DNA from: Novosphingobium sp. KA1
GTDB lineage: Bacteria > Pseudomonadota > Alphaproteobacteria > Sphingomonadales > Sphingomonadaceae
Direction of reading: 5' to 3'
Assembly: GCF_017309955.1 (NCBI RefSeq)
Contig: NZ_CP021247.1
Span: 248,001-312,000, forward strand
DNA: 64,000 nt
Shown here: positions 24,880 to 33,135 of the stretch, one piece after another
Layout: every line of letters begins with the position of its first letter
Numbering within the stretch: position 1 is the stretch's first letter
Notes under the pieces: model-generated
Told to the model about the DNA's origin: nothing
What the model saw: the letters and a program-made list of their open reading frames with translations, nothing else
Databases searched by the model: none
Program-made: the position numbers and the translations under genes

Positions 24880-25743
24880 TTAAATGTCCTGCGCGATACG
24901 CGTGTAGAGTTGCGGGCGCCGGTCACGGAAAAAGCCCATGCCGGCCCGGTGCCTGGCGGCGCGTGCAAGGTCCAGCGTGGAAACCAGCACGCCCGTTTCG
25001 TCCCGTCCGAACTCGGCGACGTAATCGCCCCATTCGTCGGTGATGAAGGAGTGGCCGTAGAAGGTCTGCTCCGTCCCGCATTCCGATTCGATGCCGATGC
25101 GGTTGGCGGCGATCACCGGCATGCAGTTCGATACCGAGTGGCCCACCATCGCCCGGCGCCACATGCGGCTGGTGTCCAGCGCGGCGTCATAGGGCTCCGA
25201 GCCGATGGCAGTGGGATAGAACAGCAGTTCCGCCCCCATCAGCGCCATGACGCGCGCACATTCCGGGTACCACTGGTCCCAGCACACACCGATGCCGACC
25301 TTGGTTCCGAGAACGTCCCACACCTTGAACCCGTCGTTTCCGGGGCGGAAGTAGTACTTCTCCTCGTAGCCGGGACCATCGGGGATGTGGCTCTTGCGAT
25401 AGGTGCCGATGATCTCGCCATCAGTGCCGATCATCGCCAGCGTATTATAATAGTGGTGGCCGTCGCGCTCGAAGAAGCTGGTGGGGATCACCACCTTCAG
25501 CTTCGCCGCCAGCGCCTTCATCGCAATGACCGAGGGATGCTCGGCAGTCGGGCGGGCGATCGCGAAGAGTTCCTCTTCCTCGGTCTTGCAGAAGTAGGGA
25601 CCGGAGAACAGTTCGGGCGGCAGCACGATCTGCGCGCCCTTGGCGGCGGCTTCCTCCACCAGCGCGGAGACGGCGGCGATGTTCTCGCCCTCGTCGGCGG
25701 AATTGAGCGCGAGCTGGAGCGCGGCAACGGTGATCTGGGTCAT
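24880..25743 (-). CDS. aguB: N-carbamoylputrescine amidase
   Basis: 287 residues, nitrilase superfamily. Hydrolyses N-carbamoylputrescine to putrescine, CO2 and ammonia in the agmatine route. Catalytic triad Glu44 (LPPELF), Lys117 (YRKSHIPDG) and Cys154 (GVCWDQWYPE). FYPTAIGSEP and the C-terminal DRRPQLYTRI are typical of this subfamily. ATG at 25743; an ATG four codons earlier is possible. No agmatine deiminase gene lies beside it. Confidence 0.9.
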   Translation of the reverse strand: MTQITVAALQLALNSADEGENIAAVSALVEEAAAKGAQIVLPPELFSGPYFCKTEEEELFAIARPTAEHPSVIAMKALAAKLKVVIPTSFFERDGHHYYNTLAMIGTDGEIIGTYRKSHIPDGPGYEEKYYFRPGNDGFKVWDVLGTKVGIGVCWDQWYPECARVMALMGAELLFYPTAIGSEPYDAALDTSRMWRRAMVGHSVSNCMPVIAANRIGIESECGTEQTFYGHSFITDEWGDYVAEFGRDETGVLVSTLDLARAARHRAGMGFFRDRRPQLYTRIAQDI

Positions 25744-25776
25744 GCGGTAATCCAAATGAAGACGGGGCGCCCCCTA

Positions 25777-26637
25777 TCAGCCCCGCTTGCGGAACAGAAG
25801 CGTCATCCGGTCGCTCTCGCCGATGGAGAGGTACTTGGCGCGGTCCTGGTCCTTCAGCGCCAGCGTGGGCGGCAGCGTCCAGACACCGCCCGGCCAGTCG
25901 GCGCTGTCCTTGGGATTGGCGCTGATCTCGGACTGGCCGACGAGGTCGAAGCCCTGCGCCTGCATGAACCTGATGACGTCCGCCTGCTTGAGATAGCCCT
26001 TCGATCCATCGGCGTAGGCATCGGGCGCATCGGCCTTGGCGCGGTGCTGTTCGATGCCGATCAGGCCGCCGGGCTTGAGCAGATCGCGCATCGCCGCGAA
26101 TTCGCTCGCGGCGATGTTCCAGCGCAGCAGGTTGTGCAGCATGCGCGGCACGATGATGACGTCGAAGGTGCCCTTCTCACCCGCCGGGATCGCGCCGGTG
26201 GTATAGGCCGCAAAGCGATCCGCCGGCAGGCCGGTGAACTTCGCCACGTCGGCCGGGTATTCAGCAGCGTTCTTGCGAATGTTGGCCTGCGTCTCCGGCT
26301 TGAAAGCCGGACTGTCGGGATTGTAGTAGAGCCCCACCAGATGGCCCTGCCGGCCAAGGTAGAGCCCCAGCAGGCGCGAATACCACTCCCCGCCCGGCGC
26401 ATATTCGCCGACCTTCATGGTGGGGCCGACACGGAAGAAGCTGAGCGTTTCCACCGGATGGCGATACTGGTCGCGGGCGCGGTCTGCCTCTCGCAACGGA
26501 TTGGCGGCGGCGAGTTCCAGCAGCGCCTCGCAGCCCTTGCAGGCCTGCGCTTCGGTCTTTTCTTCCGTCGCAGTCGCGCAAATCGGTGCGGCGAGCACGC
26601 CGAGGAACGTCGAAAGGGCGATCAGGGCGCGGCGCAT
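25777..26637 (-). CDS. Exported class I SAM-dependent methyltransferase-like protein
   Basis: 286 residues. ATG 26637 follows GGAGA and opens a signal peptide (MRRALIALSTFLGVLAAPIC). The mature part has ACKGCEALL, then a Rossmann-type methyltransferase with VGEYAPGGEWYSRLL, a central FDVIIVPRMLHNLL motif and LLKPGGLIGIEQHRA. This matches a family of periplasm-directed predicted methyltransferases in proteobacteria. The cofactor would have to be present outside the cytoplasm, so an active methyltransferase role is unproven. It shares direction with aguB, 33 bases upstream of it. Confidence 0.8.
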   Translation of the reverse strand: MRRALIALSTFLGVLAAPICATATEEKTEAQACKGCEALLELAAANPLREADRARDQYRHPVETLSFFRVGPTMKVGEYAPGGEWYSRLLGLYLGRQGHLVGLYYNPDSPAFKPETQANIRKNAAEYPADVAKFTGLPADRFAAYTTGAIPAGEKGTFDVIIVPRMLHNLLRWNIAASEFAAMRDLLKPGGLIGIEQHRAKADAPDAYADGSKGYLKQADVIRFMQAQGFDLVGQSEISANPKDSADWPGGVWTLPPTLALKDQDRAKYLSIGESDRMTLLFRKRG

Positions 26638-26773
26638 GGCGAGTCTCCGGTAACGAGGCTGTCGGTGCGGCGAAGGTAGTTGTCTCTCGCACAATAACAA
26701 GGCGCCCAATGACAACGCGTTCAAGCATACCTATCTAGCGGCCAAACTTCCCCTCATGAGGATCAAGCTACCA

Positions 26774-27319
26774 ATGGAAACGGCAATCGTTGCAGGCGGG
26801 TGCTTCTGGTGCACCGAAGCGGTGTTCCGCGATGTCATCGGCGTGGACTCGGTCGAAAGCGGCTATATCGGCGGCACTGTCGCCAACCCCACCTACAAGC
26901 AGGTCTGCGAAGGCACCACCGGCCACGCCGAAGCGATCCGCGTGAACTACGATCCCTCGGTCCTGTCCTACGGCGACCTGCTCGACGTGTTCATGGGCAC
27001 CCATGACCCGACGCAGCTCAACCGCCAGGGCAACGACGTCGGCACGCAGTACCGCTCCGCGATCTTTCCGCTGGACGATGCCCAGGCCGCCGAGGCCGAA
27101 GCGGCCGTTGCCCGTTCGAACGAGGACAACAGCGGCAAGGTCGTCACCACCATCGAAGGCTTTGCAGACGGCAAGCAGAACGAGGCATGGTATCCGGCCG
27201 AAGACTACCACCAGGAATACTGGGACGGCGAAGGCCAGCGTAACCCTTATTGCCTCGCGGTGATCCCGCCCAAGCTGATGAAGCTGCGCAAGAGCTTCCA
27301 GAACAAGGTCAAGGACTGA
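26774..27319 (+). CDS. msrA: Peptide-methionine (S)-S-oxide reductase
   Basis: 181 residues. Reduces methionine-S-sulfoxide in proteins. The nucleophile is Cys10 in GGCFWC, with the family sequences GYIGGTVANPTYKQVC, GTTGHAEA, HDPTQLNRQGND and AEDYHQEY. The ATG at 26774 gives the usual METAI start; an ATG six codons upstream is in frame. It has no signal, so the enzyme is cytoplasmic. No msrB is nearby. Confidence 0.95.
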   Translation: METAIVAGGCFWCTEAVFRDVIGVDSVESGYIGGTVANPTYKQVCEGTTGHAEAIRVNYDPSVLSYGDLLDVFMGTHDPTQLNRQGNDVGTQYRSAIFPLDDAQAAEAEAAVARSNEDNSGKVVTTIEGFADGKQNEAWYPAEDYHQEYWDGEGQRNPYCLAVIPPKLMKLRKSFQNKVKD

Positions 27320-27384
27320 ACGCCGCCCGGCGCGCAGGTTCCGGTCGTTCTTCCGGCCCTCGATCCGCGCGCAAACATTACCGG

Positions 27385-27413
27385 TCGCCATGTCTCATTT
27401 CGAGACATGGCGA
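27385..27413. promoter_or_regulatory. Perfect 12+5+12 palindrome upstream of the PEP-CTERM gene
   Basis: TCGCCATGTCTC, five bases ATTTC, GAGACATGGCGA. It lies 66 bases after the msrA stop and 75 bases before the chosen start of the PEP-CTERM protein. No T-run follows. The symmetry and position fit an operator or a strong RNA hairpin in the leader. An ATG at 27407 falls within its right arm, which argues against using that ATG as a start. Confidence 0.55.
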
Positions 27414-27487
27414 AACCGCCATTTCCCAAAACGCCAAGTATAGATAGTGAATTCTATGAAGTAGTTTTTAACTTGGCGAATCCACCC

Positions 27488-28555
27488 ATGACCCGTGTGC
27501 GCACCAAAATCGGCAAGTTCTCGCTGTCCGTCACTGTCGCTGCGCTGGCACTGACGGCCACGCCCGTACTGGCCTCCTCCGACATCGCCGGGATCGACGT
27601 TCTGAAGACCTGGAACCTCGTGGTGCTGGGCGATCTCACCTCCTCCTCGGAAGTGGAAGGACGCACGTTTGTCGGCGGCAATCTCGACGGCAATGCCTCG
27701 AACTACCAGATCACCGCCCTGCCCGCGTCCAGCACCGACACCCCGGGCCTGACCGTGGTGGGCGATGTCAACGGCGGCTACAAGAACCTCAACAACGGGT
27801 CTGGCGCGATCGTCGGCGGCAGCGTCAACAGCGGCCTCAACCTCAACGGCGCGGCGCAGACGGTGCTGGTGGGCGGCACGATCAGCAACACCAACGTCAA
27901 CAACAACACCGTCACCTCGGGCCTTGCCGCCAGCGACCCGCAATTCGTGCAGGACCTCAACCAGCAGAAGAGCCTGATCACCACCTCGATGGAGAGCCTC
28001 AGCCACTCCATGAGCACGGAGACGGCAAACAGCCAGCTCTCGATCAGCGGCAATACCGGCACGTTCAACGCGCAGCCCGACGCGAGCGGCGTCGCCGTGT
28101 TCAACATCTCGGCGGCCGACCTCGACAAGATCGGCGAGATCAAGTTCAACCTGAACGGCGCGGATACCGCCATCGTCAATGTCTCGGGCAGCTCGATCAA
28201 GCTCGACGACAATTTCCTCGGCGGCACCAACAACCTCGGCGAACATGTCGTCTGGAACTTCTACGAAGCCGACGACCTGTCGCTCACCACGGCATGGGGC
28301 GGTTCGGTGCTGGCGCCCGGCGCGGCGGCAACGACCTCGAACTACATCCAGGGTTCGGCCGTGTTCGGCAGCCTCGTCCAGAACGGCGAGATGCACGTAG
28401 GCACCTATACCGGAGGCTACACCCCGCCGAGCGGCTCCAATCCGCCCTCGAGCTCGGGCGGCAGCACCGACGTGCCGGAACCGGGCATGATGACTCTCTT
28501 CGCGCTCGGCCTCGGTGCACTGCTGTTCTGGCGCCGCCGCAGCCGCACGGCCTGA
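27488..28555 (+). CDS. Choice-of-anchor A domain protein with PEP-CTERM sorting signal
   Basis: 355 residues. Signal peptide (FSLSVTVAALALTATPVLA), then an anchor-A domain: DVLKTWNLVVLGDLTSSSEVEG (in parts), TFVGGNLDGNASNYQ, NVSGSSIKLDDNFLGG, VVWNFYEADDLSL and GSVLAPGAAATTSNYIQGSA. It ends with a PEP-CTERM module: VPEPG, a hydrophobic helix (MMTLFALGLGALLFW) and RRRSR. PEP-CTERM tails are cut by exosortase, and such proteins usually go with exopolysaccharide. There is no exosortase gene in the window. The start at 27488 has a weak ribosome-binding site; 27407 is the longer alternative. Confidence 0.9.
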   Translation: MTRVRTKIGKFSLSVTVAALALTATPVLASSDIAGIDVLKTWNLVVLGDLTSSSEVEGRTFVGGNLDGNASNYQITALPASSTDTPGLTVVGDVNGGYKNLNNGSGAIVGGSVNSGLNLNGAAQTVLVGGTISNTNVNNNTVTSGLAASDPQFVQDLNQQKSLITTSMESLSHSMSTETANSQLSISGNTGTFNAQPDASGVAVFNISAADLDKIGEIKFNLNGADTAIVNVSGSSIKLDDNFLGGTNNLGEHVVWNFYEADDLSLTTAWGGSVLAPGAAATTSNYIQGSAVFGSLVQNGEMHVGTYTGGYTPPSGSNPPSSSGGSTDVPEPGMMTLFALGLGALLFWRRRSRTA

Positions 28556-28672
28556 AGGTCCGCTAGGAAACCACGGTTCGCGCATAAATATTTGCGCCAG
28601 CAGCGGCCGCCCGATTGCCTGGACGGCCGCTGTCGGTGCAATATTGGCAGGCCTCTTCCGGAGTCGCTGCCC

Positions 28673-29563
28673 GTGCGCGCAAGCCACGCTATTCTTTCGC
28701 TTATTCTGGCCGGACTGCCGGCATTTGCCGCCGCTGCGCCGCAGCCGCTCGGGCCGCTCCTGCAGGGCCCCGGCGGAGCTATCATCATCACCGGGTGCCC
28801 GCCCGGCAGCGATCACGACGAGACCTGCCGCGCCATCGCCGCCAGCGGCCCGGACGGGCCTGTAACCATGGGCAGCGGCTACATGCAGGTCTCGCTGCTG
28901 TGGTCGCAAACGGCCAGTTCGGGCGAACCGAACGCCCTTGTCCTGGGTGGCTACGGCGGTTCGGGCGGCAAGGCGGATCTCTACGCCGTGACGTTCGCGC
29001 CGCAGCTCGCCTATCGCCGGATCGGCGGGGAACGCTTCGACAGCGTCACCGTCAGCAAGGCCCCCGGCCCCTTGCATCTCAACCTTCCCTTCGACGTGGA
29101 GTTCTTCAACGGCGCCCCGCATGCCGGTGCCATCGTCGTGCCGCTGCCGGTGATCTGGACGGGCGACGACTTTGCGGTCGACCTTGCCCGGCTGACGAGC
29201 CGGACCTACTCGGCCAGCGAGTTCAACTTCCGCGTCCTTGCCGTCGGCGCGGAACTCGCGGCCTGGCAGGACAAGGCATACCCTGCAAGGCGCCTCTATC
29301 CGCCGGAAGCAGGCGGCGGTACGCCCGTCGCTGCCACGGCCCTCGTCGAGATGATGCTGACCGGCCACGCCGATCAGGCCCGTGACCTTCTGGACCGCAG
29401 CTGGCCCCGCGACCGGGAGCAGGCCGACAAGCCGGTAGAGGGCAAGACGGCGTTCTGGGCGGCACTGTGCAAGGCCGTCGTGCAGGAACCATCGTGGACG
29501 CGCTTCAGGCTCGATCGCCTGCCGCACGCGGACCTGATCGAACGGGCCGCAAAAGCCGCGTGA
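28673..29563 (+). CDS. Exported hypothetical protein
   Basis: 296 residues from a GTG at 28673, with GGAG nine bases upstream. Signal peptide ILSLILAGLPAFAAAA. The mature part has an N-terminal segment with two cysteines (ITGCPPGSDHDETCRA), a beta-rich middle and a C-terminal helical part (ALVEMMLTGHADQARDLLDR, FWAALCKAVVQ). No membrane segment follows the signal, so it is periplasmic or secreted. Not recognised. It follows the PEP-CTERM gene after about 117 bases. Confidence 0.65.
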   Translation: MRASHAILSLILAGLPAFAAAAPQPLGPLLQGPGGAIIITGCPPGSDHDETCRAIAASGPDGPVTMGSGYMQVSLLWSQTASSGEPNALVLGGYGGSGGKADLYAVTFAPQLAYRRIGGERFDSVTVSKAPGPLHLNLPFDVEFFNGAPHAGAIVVPLPVIWTGDDFAVDLARLTSRTYSASEFNFRVLAVGAELAAWQDKAYPARRLYPPEAGGGTPVAATALVEMMLTGHADQARDLLDRSWPRDREQADKPVEGKTAFWAALCKAVVQEPSWTRFRLDRLPHADLIERAAKAA

Positions 29564-29572
29564 CCAGCGCCT

Positions 29573-29675
29573 GGAGCAGTTTCCGCGCCACCCGGTGATC
29601 AGGCGGCGCGAACAACGCGTAAAAGCAAAATTTTAGAGCATTTTCTCGTCAGGGGACGTCACCTGCCCGGAGTCC
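29573..29675. repeat. Dispersed palindromic repeat, family B, two decayed units
   Basis: First unit GAGCAGTTTCC...GGTGATCAGG...ACGCGTAAAAGCAAAATTTT, second unit GAGCATTTTCTCGTCAGGGG...CACCTGCCCGG. Both match the copy at 1079-1141 (GAGCATTTTC core, TCAGG/CCTG arms, A-rich tail). It spans the gap between two converging genes and supplies the stop codon of the small gene at 29633. Confidence 0.5.
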
Positions 29676-29839
29676 ATCAGCCAGTCCCGGCGCCAGACAC
29701 CGTGCTTCTCGCGCCGGACCGCCATCCCGCACGAACTGCAATTGCCGACAAAATGGCCACCGTCCCACGTCACGTGTTTTCGGTCAGGCTCATGGCGGCC
29801 GAGCCGGCATTGCACAAACTGGGGTAAAAACCGCACCAT
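29633..29839 (-). CDS. Small zinc-ribbon-like protein
   Basis: 68 residues, basic. A cysteine followed by LGRHEP (CRLGRHEPDRK) and a later NCSSCGMAVRRE give a spaced C...C-x2-C pattern with a nearby histidine (GGHF), like small one-knuckle zinc ribbons of alphaproteobacteria. Then comes a Trp/Arg-rich stretch (HGVWRRDW). GAGGA is about ten bases before the ATG. The last dozen residues and the stop lie inside a family-B repeat. Function unknown. Confidence 0.6.
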   Translation of the reverse strand: MVRFLPQFVQCRLGRHEPDRKHVTWDGGHFVGNCSSCGMAVRREKHGVWRRDWLMDSGQVTSPDEKML

Positions 29840-30167
29840 CGCGACTGCTTCCTCAAAGAGAGCAGCAGCCCGCGCGGCATTTTATTGCAGCGCGGAACCA
29901 GCCATGCTCGCATCACCCTTGAGGCCAAGGATGCCTGAGACTTGCGAGTCGTTGCAATGCAAAACATACGTAGTTTACCGGAGGCACGGCACGCCTGCTC
30001 CGGCAGCGGTTAAAGGCATGGGACGGACCGTTTTTCCCGGCCCGCCCACATCCCCAAGCCGATCTTATACCAACCTGTGCTGAGCTTGCCTCATCGCAGG
30101 TCGGTAAGCCCGCGCGGCGCCAGAGCGTTCCAAGCTGCTGATCCGTCAGCATCACTGCTGCTTGGTA
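29840..30167. other. Intergenic region with a repeat and no supported gene
   Basis: 328 bases between the small zinc-ribbon gene and the rRNA methyltransferase gene. The part nearest the methyltransferase stop contains the family-C hairpin (30064-30108) and a flanking inverted pair ATACCAA (30067-30073)/TTGGTAT (30162-30168). The remainder has no gene-like frame. Confidence 0.4.
30064..30108. repeat. Dispersed imperfect hairpin, family C, copy 1
   Basis: On the minus strand CTTACCGACCTGCGATGAG, a short GCAAG loop, and CTCAGCACAGGTTGGTATAAG form a long imperfect stem. The loop region TGAGGCAAGCTCA and flanking bases recur at 45815-45861, where the two copies agree at 26 of 35 aligned positions. 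Confidence 0.5.
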
Positions 30168-31412
30168 TTACGCGCGGATCCAGCGCGCCACGAAGAAGCC
30201 GTCGAGACCGCCCGCATCCGCCAGCATGCCCGGATCGGTGCGCAACCAGCCTTCCGCCGTCGGCACGAGCCCCTCGGGAAGTTCCCCGGTCGTGACCGGC
30301 GCCGGGGTCAGCGCAACCCTGGAGGCCTGCTCCTCGCCTTCCTCCGGCTCCATCGAGCAGACCGCGTAGACCAGCGTGCCACCGGGCTTCAGCCAGCCTG
30401 CCGCGCGTTCGAGCATGGCTGACTGGATCTCCACCATCTCGCCGATCTGGCGTGCGGCGATGCGGTGCAGCACGTCGGGATGGCGGCGTGCGGTGCCGGT
30501 GGCCGTGCACGGCGCGTCGAGCAGGATCGCATCGAACTTCTCTTCCGGCGCCCACTTGAGCGCATCGGCCTGGACGATCTCGGCAGCAAGACCGGTGCGC
30601 TTGAGGTTGTCGCCCAGACGTTCGAGGCGGCGTTTCGACAAATCGAGCGCGGTAACCTGCCAACCGGCGGCAGCCAGTTGCAGCGTCTTGCCGCCGGGCG
30701 CAGCACAGAGATCGAGCACCTTGCGCCCCTCCCCAGCCCCCAGCAGGCGGGCGGGAAGGCTGGCGGCCAGATCCTGCACCCACCAGGCGCCATCGCGGAA
30801 ACCCTCAAGATGCTCGACCGCCGTACCGCGCGACAGGCGGACATGGCCGGGCATGAGCGAGATGCCGCCCAGTCGCTCGGCCCACGCGGCCGTTTCCGCC
30901 GGATCGCGCAGCGCGAGATCGAGCGGCGGCGGCGCGGCCAGACCGCCAGCGATGTCGACCACACGCTCGCCCCACGCGGCGGACCAGCGCTCGATCGCGG
31001 CTTCGGGCAGCGTCGGCACGGCGGGCAGCACGGCTTCACGCCGGGTCACTGCCGAGAACACGCCGTGCGCAAGACGACGCGGGCCGCCCATGAGCAGCGG
31101 CAAGCCGGTGGCTATGACCGCGTGGGCCGGGGTTTCCAGACGCAGGACCTGCGCCAGCATGATCTCCAGCACGGCGCGGGCCTTGGCATCGTCGGCCAGC
31201 GGCAGGCGGGTGGCGGAATCGATCAGATCGTCAAGGTCGGCCCGCCAGCGCAGCACTTCGCCGGCAATGGCGCGGGCAAGCGCCCGGTCCGCGTCGCCGC
31301 TCACGCGGGCAAGCGCCGAACCGGCCGCCTGGTCGAGCGTTTCGCCACGCCGCAGCACGGCATCGATAAGGTTGAGCGCGGCACGGCGCGCCGGAAGGCC
31401 GGGAATATCCAT
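30168..31412 (-). CDS. RsmB/NOP-family RNA (cytosine-C5) methyltransferase
   Basis: 414 residues. The N-terminal NusB-like helical domain (RRAALNLIDAVLRRGETLD) is followed by a SAM domain with LDLCAAPGGKTLQL, the catalytic cysteine in DAPCTATGTARRHPD and the second in VYAVCSMEPEEGE. This is the RsmB type that makes m5C967 in 16S rRNA, although related alphaproteobacterial enzymes can have other targets. The ATG at 31412 starts at MDIPGLPAR. It is divergent from the DUF1674 gene. Confidence 0.92.
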   Translation of the reverse strand: MDIPGLPARRAALNLIDAVLRRGETLDQAAGSALARVSGDADRALARAIAGEVLRWRADLDDLIDSATRLPLADDAKARAVLEIMLAQVLRLETPAHAVIATGLPLLMGGPRRLAHGVFSAVTRREAVLPAVPTLPEAAIERWSAAWGERVVDIAGGLAAPPPLDLALRDPAETAAWAERLGGISLMPGHVRLSRGTAVEHLEGFRDGAWWVQDLAASLPARLLGAGEGRKVLDLCAAPGGKTLQLAAAGWQVTALDLSKRRLERLGDNLKRTGLAAEIVQADALKWAPEEKFDAILLDAPCTATGTARRHPDVLHRIAARQIGEMVEIQSAMLERAAGWLKPGGTLVYAVCSMEPEEGEEQASRVALTPAPVTTGELPEGLVPTAEGWLRTDPGMLADAGGLDGFFVARWIRA

Positions 31413-31458
31413 CGCCGCCCCCTTATAGACGATTGCGTTTTGACGCCACCCACACCAC

Positions 31459-31650
31459 ATGGCTGCCATGACCGAACGCGCCACAAAACGTCCCGAAGGC
31501 TTCGCCAAGCCCGCCCACTGGACGAACGAGCCCGCGCCCCAGCCTTCTTCGCAGGACGCGGCGAAGCCGGATGAGGACGCCGATCCCGACGGCATTTCGC
31601 CCACCCGCTACGGCGACTGGGTCCGCAACGGGATTGCCGTGGATTTCTGA
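31459..31650 (+). CDS. DUF1674 protein, succinate dehydrogenase assembly factor 4-like
   Basis: 63 residues, ending in the family signature DPDGISPTRYGDWVRNGIAVDF, read as PTRYGDW and NG-x4-DF. The front half is hydrophilic and Pro/Ala-rich. In mitochondria SDHAF4 binds the flavinated SdhA subunit; the bacterial role is presumed similar. A start at 31468 (MTERATK) is equally possible. It is encoded divergently from the rRNA methyltransferase. Confidence 0.85.
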   Translation: MAAMTERATKRPEGFAKPAHWTNEPAPQPSSQDAAKPDEDADPDGISPTRYGDWVRNGIAVDF

Positions 31651-31669
31651 ATAGACGCGCGCGCCGGGA

Positions 31670-32575
31670 TCACCAGTCGCGCGCCATGGACGGCAGGCGC
31701 CTGACCAGGAAGTCGATCCATGCCCGTGTCTTGGCCGCAGGCCGGCGGGAACGATGGGTGACGGCATGGACGGCACCGAGGTCGATCAGTTCGGCGCCAA
31801 GGTCGAGTTCGACCAAGCGTCCATCGGCAATCGCCCGGTCCACGAAAAAACGCGGTCCGTAGACCAGCCCCATTCCCGCTATCGCCGCCTGCGCCAGGAC
31901 CTGCCCGTTGTTGGCATGGAACGAGCCGCGCACCGCCACGGCCCGGCTGCCATCGGCACCAAACCCCCAGCGGGTCGTCCCCGCCTCCCCGCTCAGGGTA
32001 TAACCCAGGCATTCATGCGCGGCGAGATCCTCGATCGATTGCGGCGTGCCGCGCCGCTCGAGATAGGCTGGCGATGCGCAGATGCACAGTCGCACCGGCG
32101 CGATCCGGCGGGCGACAAGGTTGCTGTCCGCCAGCTTGCCGATGCGCACTGCCACGTCCCAGCGTTCTTCCAGCAGGTCGACCACGCGGTCATTGAGGCC
32201 CAGTTCGATCGTCACCGCCGGATAGAGCGCATGAAACTCGGTGACGAGATCAACCAGATAGGCGCTGCCGAAAGCGGCCGGCCCCGAGACCCGCAGAAGC
32301 CCTTCCACCGAGGCGGAACGCGCCATCGTCTCGGCATCGGCTTCCTCCAGTTCGGCAAGCACCCGCTCGGCCCGGTCGAGATAGGCCGCCCCGGCCTCGG
32401 TCAGGGCCAGACGGCGCGTGGTGCGGTTCACCAGGGTCACGCCAAGGCGCTGTTCAAGCGCATTCAGGTGCTTGGCCGCCATCGCCGGAGACATCGACAA
32501 TTCACGCGCAGCGGCGGAAAGGCCGCCCAGCCGGATCGCCCGCACAAATACCTCGATGCCCTTCAGACGGTCCAT
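31670..32575 (-). CDS. LysR-type transcriptional regulator
   Basis: 301 residues. N-terminal winged helix-turn-helix (FVRAIRLGGLSAAARELSMS, ALEQRLGVTLVNRTTRR) followed by a periplasmic-binding-protein-like effector domain (LRVSGPAAFGSAYLVDLV). It lies divergent from the doxX-dioxygenase pair across about 100 bases that hold a palindrome (32610-32622), so these genes are its probable targets. This trio is common in proteobacteria. Effector unknown. Confidence 0.93.
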   Translation of the reverse strand: MDRLKGIEVFVRAIRLGGLSAAARELSMSPAMAAKHLNALEQRLGVTLVNRTTRRLALTEAGAAYLDRAERVLAELEEADAETMARSASVEGLLRVSGPAAFGSAYLVDLVTEFHALYPAVTIELGLNDRVVDLLEERWDVAVRIGKLADSNLVARRIAPVRLCICASPAYLERRGTPQSIEDLAAHECLGYTLSGEAGTTRWGFGADGSRAVAVRGSFHANNGQVLAQAAIAGMGLVYGPRFFVDRAIADGRLVELDLGAELIDLGAVHAVTHRSRRPAAKTRAWIDFLVRRLPSMARDW

Positions 32576-32609
32576 GCCATGCCCCTATTTGACACCACAG
32601 GTATAAATT

Positions 32610-32622
32610 CATTCAACGAATG
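32610..32622. promoter_or_regulatory. Candidate LysR operator
   Basis: CATTC, AAC, GAATG: a perfect palindrome within ATTCATTCAACGAATGGCAG, which also fits the T-N11-A pattern of LysR sites. It is 35 bases before the regulator start and 57 before doxX. Confidence 0.4.
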
Positions 32623-32678
32623 GCAGTATTATCACCAATGAGGCAAAGGTCTAGATCGGCATGCGAAAGGAAGCCCCC

Positions 32679-33107
32679 ATGACCTCACCTTCTTCCCCTG
32701 CCATTTCCGCCTCGACCGCCCCTTACGGCGCCTTTGTCCTGCGCGTCACCCTTGGCGTCACGTTCCTCGCGCACTTCGCGCTGAAGCTGTTTGTCTTCAC
32801 TCCTGCCGGAACCGCCGCCTATTTCGGCAGCCTCGGCCTGCCGCCTGCGCTCGCCTATGTGACGATGGCCGCGGAATTCCTGGGCGGCCTGGCGCTCATC
32901 ACCGGCTTCAAGGCCCGCGCCGTTGCCCTGGCACTGATCCCGCTGCTGGTCGGCACGATCGTCACCGTACACGGCGCCAACGGCTTCTTCTTCAACGCCC
33001 CCGGCGGCGGCTGGGAATACCCCGCTTTCTGGGCGATCGCTCTCCTTGTCCAGGCCCTGATCGGCGACGGTGCCTTTGCGCTCTCGCCCACGCTCCGCAA
33101 GGCCTGA
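32679..33107 (+). CDS. DoxX-family membrane protein
   Basis: 142 residues with four hydrophobic helices (FVLRVTLGVTFLAHFALKLF, LAYVTMAAEFLGGLALITG, AVALALIPLLVGTIVTV, FWAIALLVQALIGDGAFAL). AAGGAAG is six bases before ATG 32679. DoxX proteins are small inner-membrane proteins linked to redox or quinone functions; the role here is unknown. It is followed after 28 bases by the dioxygenase gene and preceded by the divergent LysR gene. Confidence 0.88.
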   Translation: MTSPSSPAISASTAPYGAFVLRVTLGVTFLAHFALKLFVFTPAGTAAYFGSLGLPPALAYVTMAAEFLGGLALITGFKARAVALALIPLLVGTIVTVHGANGFFFNAPGGGWEYPAFWAIALLVQALIGDGAFALSPTLRKA

Positions 33108-33135
33108 ACCACCGTCCCGCAAAGGATCCCGTCCC

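Noticed and set aside
24610..26679. A 689-codon plus-strand frame crossing folK, aguB and the methyltransferase gene
   Set aside because: It is the complement of three recognised genes and shows no family motif.
30064..30168. A small transposable element bounded by ATACCAA/TTGGTAT
   Set aside because: Seven-base ends without target duplication; the right end coincides with the methyltransferase stop. The inner hairpin is better treated as a dispersed repeat.
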